A stretch of DNA of 6,807 nucleotides from an uncultured Aquimarina sp. (GTDB lineage: Bacteria; Bacteroidota; Bacteroidia; Flavobacteriales; Flavobacteriaceae), in assembly GCA_937958735.1 (NCBI GenBank), contig CALGNG010000079.1:1-6807 (forward strand), written 5' to 3'. Shown here in pieces: positions 5,859-6,807 of the stretch (its first letter is position 1; each line of letters begins with the position of its first letter). The notes under the pieces were generated by a model. That model did no database searches, had not been told where the DNA came from, and saw only the letters and a program-made list of their open reading frames with translations. Both the position numbers and the translations under genes were made by a program.

Positions 5859-6807
5859 ATTCGAAAAACGAAATCTAACCAACAATATCTTTCTTGTATT
5901 AAAGGGTATTGCAATGGGGACAGCTAATAAAGTGCCAGGGGTTTCTGGTGGAGTAGTCGCTTTTGTTGGGGGGTTTTATGAAGAATTTATTTATTCGCTG
6001 CAAAAAATAAATTTAAAAGCACTTAGCCTATTTTTTAATTTACGTTTAAAGAGTTTTTGGAGCTATATTAATGGGAACTTTTTAGGTTTACTTATTTTAG
6101 GTATGCTGGTAAGTTACTTTAGCGTATCTAAATTATTAGATTATTTTTTAGAACAGCAAGAATTAAATGTATGGTCTCTTTTTTTTGGGATGATTATAGG
6201 TTCTATAATTTATATTTCTAAAAATTACGAAAATTGGACTATTAGAAATTTCCTCTTTTTAATAGGAGGCACATTAGTAGGTATTGCTATAAGCTTGTTG
6301 GAACCCGCTAGAGAAAACGATAATTTGTGGTTTGTGTTTCTTTGCGGTGTTATAGGAGTTTCTGGGATGACATTACCCGGGCTTTCGGGGTCTTTTATTT
6401 TAATACTACTAGGTAATTATGTGTTACTTTTAGTAGATTCTGTAAACATATTGTACGATACGATCTTCTTTGTCTTTAATAATAATTATGCTTTTTTAGA
6501 AAATGCACAGCACATGCGACTATTAAAAGTACTTATATCATTTTCTTTAGGTTCTTTCTTTGGTTTAGTAAGTTTATCCCATTTATTAGGGCATGTTTTA
6601 AAGAAATATAAAGATCAAACCTTTGCAGTAATTATAGGCTTTATAACAGGATACTTGGGGGTAGTTTGGCCATGGAAAAATAAAGTTTTTAAAATAGCAG
6701 AAGAAGGTATCCCTTTAATAGATCCCGAGGGCAATCAAATATTAGATCATTATCAACGTTATTTACCTTCACTAAGTACCAACACCTATATGGCACTGCT
6801 GTGGATG
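5845..6807 (+). CDS. DUF368 membrane protein, second paralogue (3' end beyond window)
   Basis: The frame is open from ATG 5845 through the last base, giving 321 residues without a stop; only the C-terminal end, probably one last membrane helix, is missing. Family blocks are LKGIAMGTANKVPGVSGGVV (19-38), MTLPGLSGSFILILLGNY (175-192) and GFITGYLGVVWPWKN (265-279). The first block differs from the canonical one: the Ala-Asp of ADVVPG is Ala-Asn (ANKVPG, N28), a lysine follows, and the Thr after SGG is Val. The second PG-x-SG element is intact. The insert between the middle and C-terminal blocks (about 200-225, FNNNYAFLENAQHMR) is longer than in copy 1, as is the loop after WPW (280-312). The start lies inside the end of copy 1 (14-base overlap, +1 frame), with no Shine-Dalgarno, so translational coupling is likely. 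The protein is expected in the inner membrane. It may share the undecaprenyl-phosphate role, form a pair with copy 1, or have another lipid substrate; the sequence does not decide. Confidence 0.85.
   Translation, partial: MRKIKFEKRNLTNNIFLVLKGIAMGTANKVPGVSGGVVAFVGGFYEEFIYSLQKINLKALSLFFNLRLKSFWSYINGNFLGLLILGMLVSYFSVSKLLDYFLEQQELNVWSLFFGMIIGSIIYISKNYENWTIRNFLFLIGGTLVGIAISLLEPARENDNLWFVFLCGVIGVSGMTLPGLSGSFILILLGNYVLLLVDSVNILYDTIFFVFNNNYAFLENAQHMRLLKVLISFSLGSFFGLVSLSHLLGHVLKKYKDQTFAVIIGFITGYLGVVWPWKNKVFKIAEEGIPLIDPEGNQILDHYQRYLPSLSTNTYMALLWM

Noticed and set aside
1..6807. Search for a defence island, toxin-antitoxin pair, CRISPR array, tRNA, mobile element or retron-like RNA
   Set aside because: No direct repeats with spacers, transposase or integrase motifs, cloverleaf, reverse transcriptase or nuclease motifs were seen on either strand; all long frames are accounted for by the genes listed.

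Overview
The window looks like part of a chromosome from a member of the Flavobacteriaceae (Bacteroidota). The evidence is very AT-rich DNA, start codons without Shine-Dalgarno sequences, a DUF2807 'head GIN' exported protein with a typical Bacteroidota signal peptide ending in ALS-Q, a TPR protein starting MHLGHHEFND of a type I know from flavobacteria, and a tandem pair of DUF368 membrane proteins. The genus cannot be given from sequence alone. All genes read on the + strand.

Layout. Bases 1-47 may hold the last codons of an upstream gene. Bases 135-2289 carry two related glycosyltransferase-like genes of the RfaS/CgeB-like type, each with a long AT-rich spacer in front; this looks like the edge of a surface polysaccharide or LPS region. 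At 2459-3322 lies an exported DUF2807 protein, which probably starts at a GTG rather than at the further upstream TTG. A nested hairpin followed by five T (3398-3435) probably ends this transcript. Bases 3485-4879 encode a large cytoplasmic TPR protein. Bases 4932-5858 and 5845-6807 encode two DUF368 proteins overlapping by 14 bases; the second is open to the window edge and lacks its C-terminal end.

How the genes may work together. DUF368 proteins such as PopT have been reported to return undecaprenyl phosphate, the lipid carrier for peptidoglycan and surface glycans, across the inner membrane. The glycosyltransferases would act on glycans that may be built on the same carrier. The two halves of the window nevertheless look like separate units: the base composition changes near 2460 and a terminator-like hairpin lies between them. 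The right half resembles conserved flavobacterial core genome, the left half an accessory glycan locus.

No RNA gene, CRISPR array, insertion sequence or integrase is visible. No spacer exceeds 300 bases. The points most worth attention are the tandem DUF368 pair, whose second copy has an altered signature motif, and the tandem, diverged glycosyltransferase pair.
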